Below the pieces are notes generated by a model. The model was not told where the DNA came from. It worked only from the letters and a program-made list of their open reading frames with translations, and searched no databases. From assembly GCF_004965515.1 (NCBI RefSeq), contig NZ_SSHH01000003.1, forward strand, positions 1-64,000: a stretch of DNA of 64,000 nt, read 5' to 3'. The position numbers were made by a program, and so were the translations under genes. Source of the DNA: Alteraurantiacibacter aquimixticola. GTDB taxonomy: Bacteria; Pseudomonadota; Alphaproteobacteria; Sphingomonadales; Sphingomonadaceae. Below, one piece after another: positions 57,937 through 64,000 of this stretch; within the stretch, counting starts at the first letter, position 1; every line of letters begins with the position of its first letter.

Positions 57937-57965
57937 TTGCCCTTGGCGGCCAGCATGCCTAAAGG
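57937..57965 (+). promoter_or_regulatory. Putative leaderless promoter of hisS
   Basis: TTGCCC (57937-57942), 17-nt spacer, TAAAGG (57960-57965), then 9 nt to the ATG at 57975. No Shine-Dalgarno. Confidence 0.45.
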
Positions 57966-57974
57966 CTGCTCCCC

Positions 57975-59204
57975 ATGAGCAAGGTAGAAACGCCGCGCCC
58001 CATTCGCGGCACGCAGGACATTTTCGGACCCGATGCGGAGGCCTTTGCCTTCGTGGTCGAGACATTCGAGCGCGTGCGGAAGCTTTACCGCTTCCGCCGC
58101 GTGGAAATGCCCGTGTTCGAAAAGACCGAGGTCTTCGCCCGCTCGCTGGGCGAGACGACCGACGTGGTCTCCAAGGAAATGTATTCCTTCGACGATCGCG
58201 GCGGGGAATCGCTGACGCTGCGTCCGGAATTCACCGCCGGAATCGCGCGCGCCTATCTCACCGATGGCTGGCAGCAATATGCGCCGTTGAAGGTGGCGAC
58301 GCATGGCCCGCTGTTCCGTTACGAGCGCCCGCAAAAGGGCCGCTATCGCCAGTTCCACCAGATCGATGCGGAGATCATCGGCGCCGCCGAACCGCAGGCC
58401 GATGTCGAGCTGCTGTGCATGGCGGACCAGTTGCTGAAGGAGCTGGGCGTCGCCGATGGCGTGACCTTGCAGCTCAACACGCTGGGCGATGCCGACAGCC
58501 GCGACAGCTGGCGCGCGGCGCTGCTCGCCTACTTCCAGGCGGTGCGCGGCGAGCTGTCGGAGGACAGCCAGGATAGGCTCGAGCGCAACCCTCTGCGCAT
58601 CCTCGATTCCAAGGATCCGCGCGACCAGGCCTTCGTTGCCGATGCGCCCAAGATCGACGAATTCCTGACTGCCGAGGCTGAGGACTTCTTCGGCGCGGTG
58701 ACCAGCGGCCTCGATGCGGCGGGCGTGAAGTGGCAGCGGCTCGACAAGCTGGTGCGCGGCCTCGACTATTATCGCCACACGGCCTTCGAATTCATCACCG
58801 ACCGGCTGGGCGCGCAGGGCACGGTGCTCGGCGGCGGGCGCTATGACGGGTTGATGGAGAGCCTCGGCGGTCCCGCAACGCCTGCGGTCGGCTGGGCTGC
58901 CGGGATCGAGCGGCTGGCGATGCTGGTCGAAGGTGTCGGTGAGGATGTCGCGGACTGGGCGGTGGTCGTTGAGGACGATGCCACGCTGGGAGAGGCGACC
59001 GGCGCACTCGGGGCCATTCGTCGTGCGGGCATGTCGGCAGAGCTCTTCGCTACGGGGAGCCCGCGCAAGAGGTTCGACAAGGCCGTCAAATCCGGCGCGC
59101 GATCCATTGTGTCATACGCTATGCGCGACGGGACGATTGATCGACGGATCAAAGCTGGCGACGCTGATGGTATTCGGCTGGTCGGCGCACTCAAGGAGTC
59201 CTAG
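57975..59204 (+). CDS. hisS: Histidyl-tRNA synthetase
   Basis: 409 residues. Class II motif 1 and the GTQDI opening, motif 2 [19 protein letters not shown], HisA-type [15 protein letters not shown] and GGGRYDGL, and motif 3 [13 protein letters not shown]. It is flanked by two palindromic repeats of different families. Confidence 0.95.
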   Translation: MSKVETPRPIRGTQDIFGPDAEAFAFVVETFERVRKLYRFRRVEMPVFEKTEVFARSLGETTDVVSKEMYSFDDRGGESLTLRPEFTAGIARAYLTDGWQQYAPLKVATHGPLFRYERPQKGRYRQFHQIDAEIIGAAEPQADVELLCMADQLLKELGVADGVTLQLNTLGDADSRDSWRAALLAYFQAVRGELSEDSQDRLERNPLRILDSKDPRDQAFVADAPKIDEFLTAEAEDFFGAVTSGLDAAGVKWQRLDKLVRGLDYYRHTAFEFITDRLGAQGTVLGGGRYDGLMESLGGPATPAVGWAAGIERLAMLVEGVGEDVADWAVVVEDDATLGEATGALGAIRRAGMSAELFATGSPRKRFDKAVKSGARSIVSYAMRDGTIDRRIKAGDADGIRLVGALKES

Positions 59205-59208
59205 ACCT

Positions 59209-59279
59209 CGTCATCCCCGCGAAGGCGGGGATCCAGATGATGCCGAGCGAACTGGATTCCCGCCTTCGCGGGAATGACG
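59209..59279. repeat. Palindromic repeat, CGTCATCCCCGCGAAGG family
   Basis: A 71-bp inverted repeat between hisS and prfA: CGTCATCCCCGCGAAGGCGG ... CCGCCTTCGCGGGAATGACG. The arms are nearly perfect and could form a long hairpin. It differs from the CGTCATTGCGAG repeat 1.3 kb upstream. Confidence 0.8.
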
Positions 59280-59295
59280 AATAGAGAAGATTGCA

Positions 59296-60363
59296 ATGAC
59301 CATCCCCGCCGAACGCCTGCAGCAAATCACCCACCGCTTTGCGGAGCTTGAGGCGCGCATGGCCTCGGGCCAGCTGGAGGGTGAGGCGTTCGTGCAGGCT
59401 TCCCGCGACTATGCCGAGCTGGAGCCGGTGGCGAAGGCGGCGGCGGAAGTCACCGCGATGCGCGAGGAGATTGCCGGGCTCACCGAAATGCTCGCCGATC
59501 CCGAAATGAAGGCCATGGCCGAGGAGGAGCTAGCGGGCCTCAAGAAGGCCCTACCGGGGGCCGAGCGCGACCTGGCCATAGCCATGCTGCCCAAGGACGA
59601 GGCCGACCAGCGCCCCGCCATGCTCGAAATCCGCGCCGGCACCGGCGGCGATGAAGCGGCGCTCTTCGCCGGCGATCTCTACCGCATGTATGAGCGCTTC
59701 GCGGCCGAGCAGGGCTGGCGCGTCGAACCCGTCAGCATGAATGCGAGCGATGCGGGCGGCTTCAAGGAAATCGTGGCCAATATCACCGGGCAAGGCGTGT
59801 TCGCCAAGCTCAAATGGGAAAGCGGCGTGCACCGCGTGCAGCGTGTGCCGGTGACCGAAAGCGGCGGGCGCATCCATACTTCCGCCGCCACCGTTGCCGT
59901 GCTGCCCGAGCCGACCGAGGTCGATGTCCAGATCAACGATAACGACCTCAAGATCGATATCTACCGCGCCTCCGGGGCGGGCGGACAGCACGTCAACACC
60001 ACCGACTCTGCTGTGCGCATCACCCACCTGCCCACTGGTCTCGTGGTGATCCAGCAGGATGAGCGCAGCCAGCACAAGAACCGGGCCAAGGCCATGCAGG
60101 TGCTGCGCGCGCGCCTCTATGAGAAAATGCGTGAGGAAGCGCAGGGCGAGGAGGCCGCGGCACGGCGCGCCATGGTCGGATCGGGCGACCGCTCCGAACG
60201 CATCCGCACCTACAACTTCCCGCAAGGCCGCGTGACCGATCACCGCATCGGCCTCACCCTGCACAAGCTGGACGAGGTGCTGGCGGGGCAGGCGCTGGGC
60301 GAGATCGTCGATGCCCTCACCGCCGAAGACGAGGCCAAGCGCCTCGCGGCGATGGAGGCCTGA
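59296..60363 (+). CDS. prfA: Peptide chain release factor 1
   Basis: 355 residues. Stop-codon recognition motif P-x-T seen as [22 protein letters not shown], and the catalytic GGQ in [21 protein letters not shown]. It ends translation at UAA and UAG. The downstream prmC gene starts 2 nt after its stop. Confidence 0.96.
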   Translation: MTIPAERLQQITHRFAELEARMASGQLEGEAFVQASRDYAELEPVAKAAAEVTAMREEIAGLTEMLADPEMKAMAEEELAGLKKALPGAERDLAIAMLPKDEADQRPAMLEIRAGTGGDEAALFAGDLYRMYERFAAEQGWRVEPVSMNASDAGGFKEIVANITGQGVFAKLKWESGVHRVQRVPVTESGGRIHTSAATVAVLPEPTEVDVQINDNDLKIDIYRASGAGGQHVNTTDSAVRITHLPTGLVVIQQDERSQHKNRAKAMQVLRARLYEKMREEAQGEEAAARRAMVGSGDRSERIRTYNFPQGRVTDHRIGLTLHKLDEVLAGQALGEIVDALTAEDEAKRLAAMEA

Positions 60364-60364
60364 G

Positions 60365-61198
60365 GTGACGGTCGCCGAGGCCCTGCGCGATGCGGCCCGG
60401 CAGCTGGAAGCGACATCGGGCACGGCGCGGCTCGACGCCGAAGTGCTGATGGCCCATGCGCTTGGGGTGACTCGCTCCGACCTGTTATTGAAGCATATGG
60501 ACTCCGACGTTCCGGACAGCTTCGCCGATCTCCTCGCCCGCCGCATGCAGTGCGAGCCGGTCGCCTACATTGTCGGCCTGCAGGAATTCTACGGCCGCGA
60601 TTTCGTCGTGAATTACGAAGTGCTGATCCCGCGCGGCGATAGCGAGACGATCATCGAAGCTGCGCTCGCCCATGCCCCGGCAAAGGCGCGCGTGCTCGAT
60701 TGCGGCGTGGGCACGGGCGCGCTCCTGCTTACCGTGCTGGCCGAACGTCCGGAGGCGGAAGGGATCGGCATCGACCGTTCGCTGGGCGCCATGGCCGTCG
60801 CCTCGCTCAATGCCTCGCGGCTGGGGCTGCAGGAGCGGGTGCATATCCTCCATCGCAACTGGCATGAGCCGGACTGGAAGGATGAGCTCGGCCAGTTCGA
60901 CCTCATCCTCGCCAACCCGCCCTATGTCGAAACCACCGCCACGCTCGATCCCGATGTTGCCGATTGGGAGCCGGCAGAAGCGCTGTTCGCCGGGCCGGAG
61001 GGGCTGGACGACTACCGCATCCTCATCCCCCAATTGCCCGCCCTTCTGGCTGCAGGCGGGGTGGCCGTCCTCGAAATCGGCGCGGCACAGGCGGATTCGG
61101 TGGCGAAGATCGCGCAAGCGGCTGGTTTTTCGACAAAATTACATCGCGATCTTGCCGGCAGGCCGCGTGCGCTGGTGCTAATGCTTACCGGCGATTGA
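60365..61198 (+). CDS. prmC: Release factor glutamine methyltransferase
   Basis: 277 residues. Start GTG 60365 (MTVAEALRDAARQLE). SAM motif VLDCGVGTGALLLTVLAERP and catalytic NPPY in LILANPPYVETTA. It methylates the Gln of the GGQ motif of RF1 and RF2, so pairing with prfA is functional. Confidence 0.94.
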   Translation: MTVAEALRDAARQLEATSGTARLDAEVLMAHALGVTRSDLLLKHMDSDVPDSFADLLARRMQCEPVAYIVGLQEFYGRDFVVNYEVLIPRGDSETIIEAALAHAPAKARVLDCGVGTGALLLTVLAERPEAEGIGIDRSLGAMAVASLNASRLGLQERVHILHRNWHEPDWKDELGQFDLILANPPYVETTATLDPDVADWEPAEALFAGPEGLDDYRILIPQLPALLAAGGVAVLEIGAAQADSVAKIAQAAGFSTKLHRDLAGRPRALVLMLTGD

Positions 61199-61446
61199 GT
61201 CCTCTTCAGATTAGGACTTGGCAAACCATTTGCGAGTAGCTACCTCTATTGACAGGCCCATGGTGCAAAAGGCGTCTTAGCCATGACCTGGGGCCTGAAA
61301 CTCCTCAATTTGCTGTGTAAGCGGCGCTGATACGCCCTTAGCCTACGCAAATCGGAGAACGTGCAGCTGCGTAAGGCGCTGCAACGCGGGGTCATGCGAC
61401 CGGAGAGAATGAAAATGCCGGTCCCAGCGAGGAAGCGGAATTTCCT

Positions 61447-62100
61447 TTGAATAATCAACGCAATAACAATCGTCGCCGTGGCCGCGGAAGCTCTCGCGGT
61501 GGAGGCGGGGGGCACCAGTCCAACCGGATCGATTCGCGCGCTCGGGGCAATGCGCCGCAGCTGCTCGAAAAGTACAAGAAGCTGGCGCACGAAGCGTCGC
61601 TGAACGACGATCGGGTGCAGACCGAATACTACCTGCAATTCGCCGATCACTATTTCCGCGTCATTGCCGACAGCAAGGCGCAGAAGGATGAGCAGCGCGC
61701 CAAGCGCGATGCGGAGCGTGGCGACAGCCGCGACGATGATGACGGTGACGAGGACGATCGCACCGAGGATCGCAGCCAGCGCAAGCAGCGCGGCCGCTCG
61801 CGGCGCGAGAAGTCCGAGGACGATGGCGACCAGCAGGGCCAGCGCGGCCATGAGGGCGACGCCGATGACGGCGATAATCCCTTCGCCGAAAAGCCGAAGA
61901 AGAAGCGCACCAGCCGCAAGAAGGCCGATGATGGCGACAGCGATGGCGGGCTCGATCCGGACATGCTGCCGCCTTCCATCGCGCGCGGCGATGACAGCGA
62001 TGACGATGACGAGCCGGAGGCAAAGCCGCGCCGCTCGCGTGCTCGCAAGCCGCGCAGCAGCGATGACGGCGGCGAGGACGAGCTGCAGGCCGTAGGCTGA
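61447..62100 (+). CDS. DUF4167 protein
   Basis: 217 residues. The N-terminal NNQRNNNRRRGRGSSRGGGGGHQSNRIDSRARGNAPQLLEKYKKLAHEASLNDDRVQTEYYLQFADHYFRVI is the conserved DUF4167 part; the rest is low-complexity Asp/Arg/Lys. A TTG start is needed, with AGGAAG 12 nt upstream. Basic and RGG-like; RNA binding is inferred. The 248-nt region before it (61199-61446) has a TTGACA at 61249 but no clear promoter or gene. Confidence 0.82.
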   Translation: MNNQRNNNRRRGRGSSRGGGGGHQSNRIDSRARGNAPQLLEKYKKLAHEASLNDDRVQTEYYLQFADHYFRVIADSKAQKDEQRAKRDAERGDSRDDDDGDEDDRTEDRSQRKQRGRSRREKSEDDGDQQGQRGHEGDADDGDNPFAEKPKKKRTSRKKADDGDSDGGLDPDMLPPSIARGDDSDDDDEPEAKPRRSRARKPRSSDDGGEDELQAVG

Positions 62101-62187
62101 TCGCCGCTGCGCGCTGAAAGGCGCGCTGCGAGCGATAGCTTCCGCTAGCACTTGTCAGCCGTGTCCAGCCGGTCCAGTGAAGCGCCG

Positions 62188-63783
62188 ATGACGCGCTTCG
62201 CCGGGATTTTCAGTGCCATCGCAGAGGGCAGGCTTCCGGCCCGCGCGGGCTGGCTCGCCGTGCTGCTGGGAGTGCTATCCGCCACCGGCTTCCAGCCATT
62301 GGCGCTGTGGCCGCTCGGCCTGCTGGCAACCGGCCTGTTTGCGGCCATGATCCCGGCCACATCGGGCTGGAGGCAGGCGGCATGGCTCGGCTGGCTCTTC
62401 GGCATGGGCCATTTCACCTTCGGCAACAACTGGATCGCCGTCGCCTTCACCTACCAGGCGAACATGCCCGCCGTGCTCGGCTGGCCGGCCGTGCCATTGC
62501 TCTCAATTCCCCTTTCGGCCTTTCCCGCCCTCGCGGCGCTGGGCACGCGATTGATCGCGAAGCAGCATGCTGGCGGCATGGCGTTTGCGCTGGCCTTTGC
62601 CGGGTGCTGGATCATTGCCGAATGGCTGCGCAGCTGGGTCCTCACCGGTTTTGCCTGGAACCCGCTCGGTATCATGCTGCTGGGGCCGATGGACCGGCCG
62701 GGACTGGCGGCTTTGGCACCCGTTCTGGGCACCTATGCGCTGTCCGGCCTTGCCGCCCTGCTGGCAGCCGGGCTGGCGTGGCTCTTGCTTGCGCGGCGCT
62801 GGTTGCCATCGGTGCTGGCGGTGCTGCTGCTCGCCCTGGGCATCTACTGGCCTGCCGGCGAAGGTGAGGAAGGCACGCTGCCCGTCACCATTGCGCAGCC
62901 CGATATACGCCAGGAATGGCTCCATGATCCGCGCCAATATGAGAACAGCTTTCTCAGGCTTGCCCAGCTCTCGCTGCCGCGCGGAGAGCCTGGCGAGCAT
63001 CGGCTTGTGCTGTGGCCGGAATCGGGCTTGGCCGACTATCTGGAGAGCGGCTATCCCCAGCGCTATTACACGCGCACCACCGCGCTCGGCAGCCCGGAAT
63101 ACGCCCGGATGCGTATCGCTCGTACCTTGGGCGAGGGAAGCATGTTACTGACCGGCGGGCAGCGCCTCGAACTCGCCGAAGGACGGCTGGTCGGGGCGTG
63201 GAATTCGGTGACCGCACTCGATGACCGGGGCGGGATTGCAGGCGTGTATTCAAAGGCTCACCTTGTGCCCTTTGGCGAATACCTGCCCCTGCGCCCACTG
63301 CTGGAGCCCATCGGCCTGAGCCGCCTTGTCCCCGGTTCCATCGACTTCCTGACCGGTCCCGGCCCCGCGACGCTCGACCTTGGACCCCATGGCCGCGCGG
63401 GTGTGCAGATCTGCTACGAGATCGTCTTTTCAGGGCAGGTCGTTGACCGCGATGACCGCCCCGATTTTATCTTCAATCCGACCAATGACGGCTGGTTTGG
63501 GGCTTTCGGCCCGCCGCAGCATTTTGCCCAAGCCCGGCTGCGCGCGATCGAGGAAGGCCTGCCGGTGTTGCGCGCCACCACCACTGGCATCTCCGGCGTG
63601 ATCGATGCGCGCGGCGTGGTGCGGGCGATGCTGCCCAGCCATCATGCGGGCCGGATCGATGTCATGCTCCCTCCCGCCGCAGAGCCGACGCTCTTTGCTC
63701 GCCTCGGCAATCTCCTGCCGCTCGCCTGGGCGTTCTTGCTTCTGCTCCTCGCATCCGTTGCAATGCATAGAACGCAGCGTTAG
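62188..63783 (+). CDS. lnt: Apolipoprotein N-acyltransferase
   Basis: About 531 residues. Seven or so N-terminal TM segments, then the periplasmic nitrilase-like domain with catalytic Glu in VLWPESGL, Lys in GVYSKAHLVPFGEYLPL and Cys in GVQICYEIVFSG, and a last C-terminal TM. It adds the third acyl chain to lipoproteins. A TTG start at 62152 is an alternative. Confidence 0.93.
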   Translation: MTRFAGIFSAIAEGRLPARAGWLAVLLGVLSATGFQPLALWPLGLLATGLFAAMIPATSGWRQAAWLGWLFGMGHFTFGNNWIAVAFTYQANMPAVLGWPAVPLLSIPLSAFPALAALGTRLIAKQHAGGMAFALAFAGCWIIAEWLRSWVLTGFAWNPLGIMLLGPMDRPGLAALAPVLGTYALSGLAALLAAGLAWLLLARRWLPSVLAVLLLALGIYWPAGEGEEGTLPVTIAQPDIRQEWLHDPRQYENSFLRLAQLSLPRGEPGEHRLVLWPESGLADYLESGYPQRYYTRTTALGSPEYARMRIARTLGEGSMLLTGGQRLELAEGRLVGAWNSVTALDDRGGIAGVYSKAHLVPFGEYLPLRPLLEPIGLSRLVPGSIDFLTGPGPATLDLGPHGRAGVQICYEIVFSGQVVDRDDRPDFIFNPTNDGWFGAFGPPQHFAQARLRAIEEGLPVLRATTTGISGVIDARGVVRAMLPSHHAGRIDVMLPPAAEPTLFARLGNLLPLAWAFLLLLLASVAMHRTQR

Positions 63784-63835
63784 ACCTCGAAGGCGAAATT
63801 TCCTTTCCAATCTTCCCTAAGGACAGCACCACGAC

Positions 63836-64000
63836 ATGCGCCAATCCTATCTCTTCACGTCTGAAAGTGTCTCCGAAGGCCATCCCGACAAGGTGTCCGA
63901 CCAGATTTCGGACGCCATTGTCGACCTCTTCCTGTCGAAGGATCCGGAGGCGCGCGTCGCCTGCGAAACGCTGACCACCACCCAGCTGGTGGTGCTGGCG
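63836..64000 (+). CDS. metK: S-adenosylmethionine synthetase (partial, 3' end outside window)
   Basis: 55 codons visible, starting [33 protein letters not shown], the invariant ATP-binding start of MetK. AAGGA lies upstream. The 52-nt gap to lnt is too short for a complex riboswitch and none was recognised. Confidence 0.95.
   Translation, partial: MRQSYLFTSESVSEGHPDKVSDQISDAIVDLFLSKDPEARVACETLTTTQLVVLA

Noticed and set aside
61199-61446. Small RNA gene before the DUF4167 gene
   Set aside because: TTGACA at 61249 lacks a matching -10 at 16-18 nt and no terminator hairpin was identified, so there is too little support.
63784-63835. SAM riboswitch before metK
   Set aside because: The 52-nt gap shows no recognisable SAM-II, SAM-V or SAM/SAH pattern and has a normal AAGGA ribosome binding site.
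1-64000. CRISPR arrays, tRNA or rRNA genes
   Set aside because: No regularly spaced direct repeats, no tRNA cloverleaf with T-loop GGTTCRA and no rRNA-like sequence were found on reading the intergenic regions; nearly all are under 300 nt.

Overview
This is a 64 kb, GC-rich chromosomal window from an alphaproteobacterium, most likely order Sphingomonadales, family Erythrobacteraceae (Erythrobacter / Altererythrobacter / Croceicoccus-like). The placement is an inference from gene content: serine palmitoyltransferase with its own acyl carrier protein (sphingolipids in place of much of the LPS), the CtrA and DivK cell-cycle regulators, DUF3572/DUF4167/DUF6127/DUF2793 families, and a complete alphaproteobacterial gene transfer agent (GTA) structural cluster. 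Genes are tightly packed and many neighbours share ATGA/GTGA/TGATG stop-start overlaps.

Layout. 0-9.1 kb: the end of an OmpA-domain protein, a minus-strand operon (sulfurtransferase-like protein, small membrane protein, sterol-desaturase-like hydroxylase), a double cold-shock-domain protein, an argD-argF-hslO operon, a DUF3617 protein, and coupled queC-MFS transporter. 9.1-23.7 kb (minus strand): the GTA cluster, reading from 23.7 kb down: small and large terminase, portal, DUF6127, prohead protease, HK97 capsid, connector, a 55-codon ORF, DUF3168, tail tube, two tail-assembly proteins, short tape measure, an enlarged gp12, gp13, gp14 peptidase, gp15 and DUF2793. No integrase, replication or lysis genes are present, which fits a GTA and not an ordinary prophage. 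One lipoprotein gene sits inside the cluster on the opposite strand.

23.8-38.8 kb: YqaA-type membrane protein, arsenic operon (arsR-arsC-acr3), sphingolipid spt-acp, a Pycsar-effector-like membrane protein (no cyclase nearby), divK, a small-enzyme operon (DUF3572, HAD, RidA, GDPD, FemAB-like), dksA, PilZ protein, an oligopeptide-type binding lipoprotein, HNH endonuclease, gluQRS, HIG1 protein and cobalamin adenosyltransferase. 38.8-50.9 kb: YidH-like protein, mutS, maeB, TSUP exporter, SDR, class V aminotransferase, glycosyltransferase, trmB, an MscS channel and ctrA. 51-64 kb: a membrane protein/mannosyltransferase-like pair, rpoN-lptB, ppa, an LLM flavin oxidoreductase, hisS, prfA-prmC, DUF4167, lnt and the start of metK.

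Most notable: (1) the GTA cluster has an enlarged gp12 whose N-terminal ~570 residues look like a TIM-barrel/glycoside-hydrolase-like module, while gp15 is short and appears to lack the TIM barrel that the Rhodobacter homologue carries; (2) the GTA operon has hairpin-plus-T-tract elements in its leader and directly before the capsid gene, suggesting built-in termination/antitermination or expression balancing; (3) a three-copy intergenic hairpin repeat, one copy lying between capsid and connector genes; (4) a set of genes without Shine-Dalgarno sequences whose start codon lies 6-9 nt after a TTGnnn-N17-TAnnnn promoter, implying leaderless mRNAs. All family assignments were made by reading the translated sequence; no database search was run.
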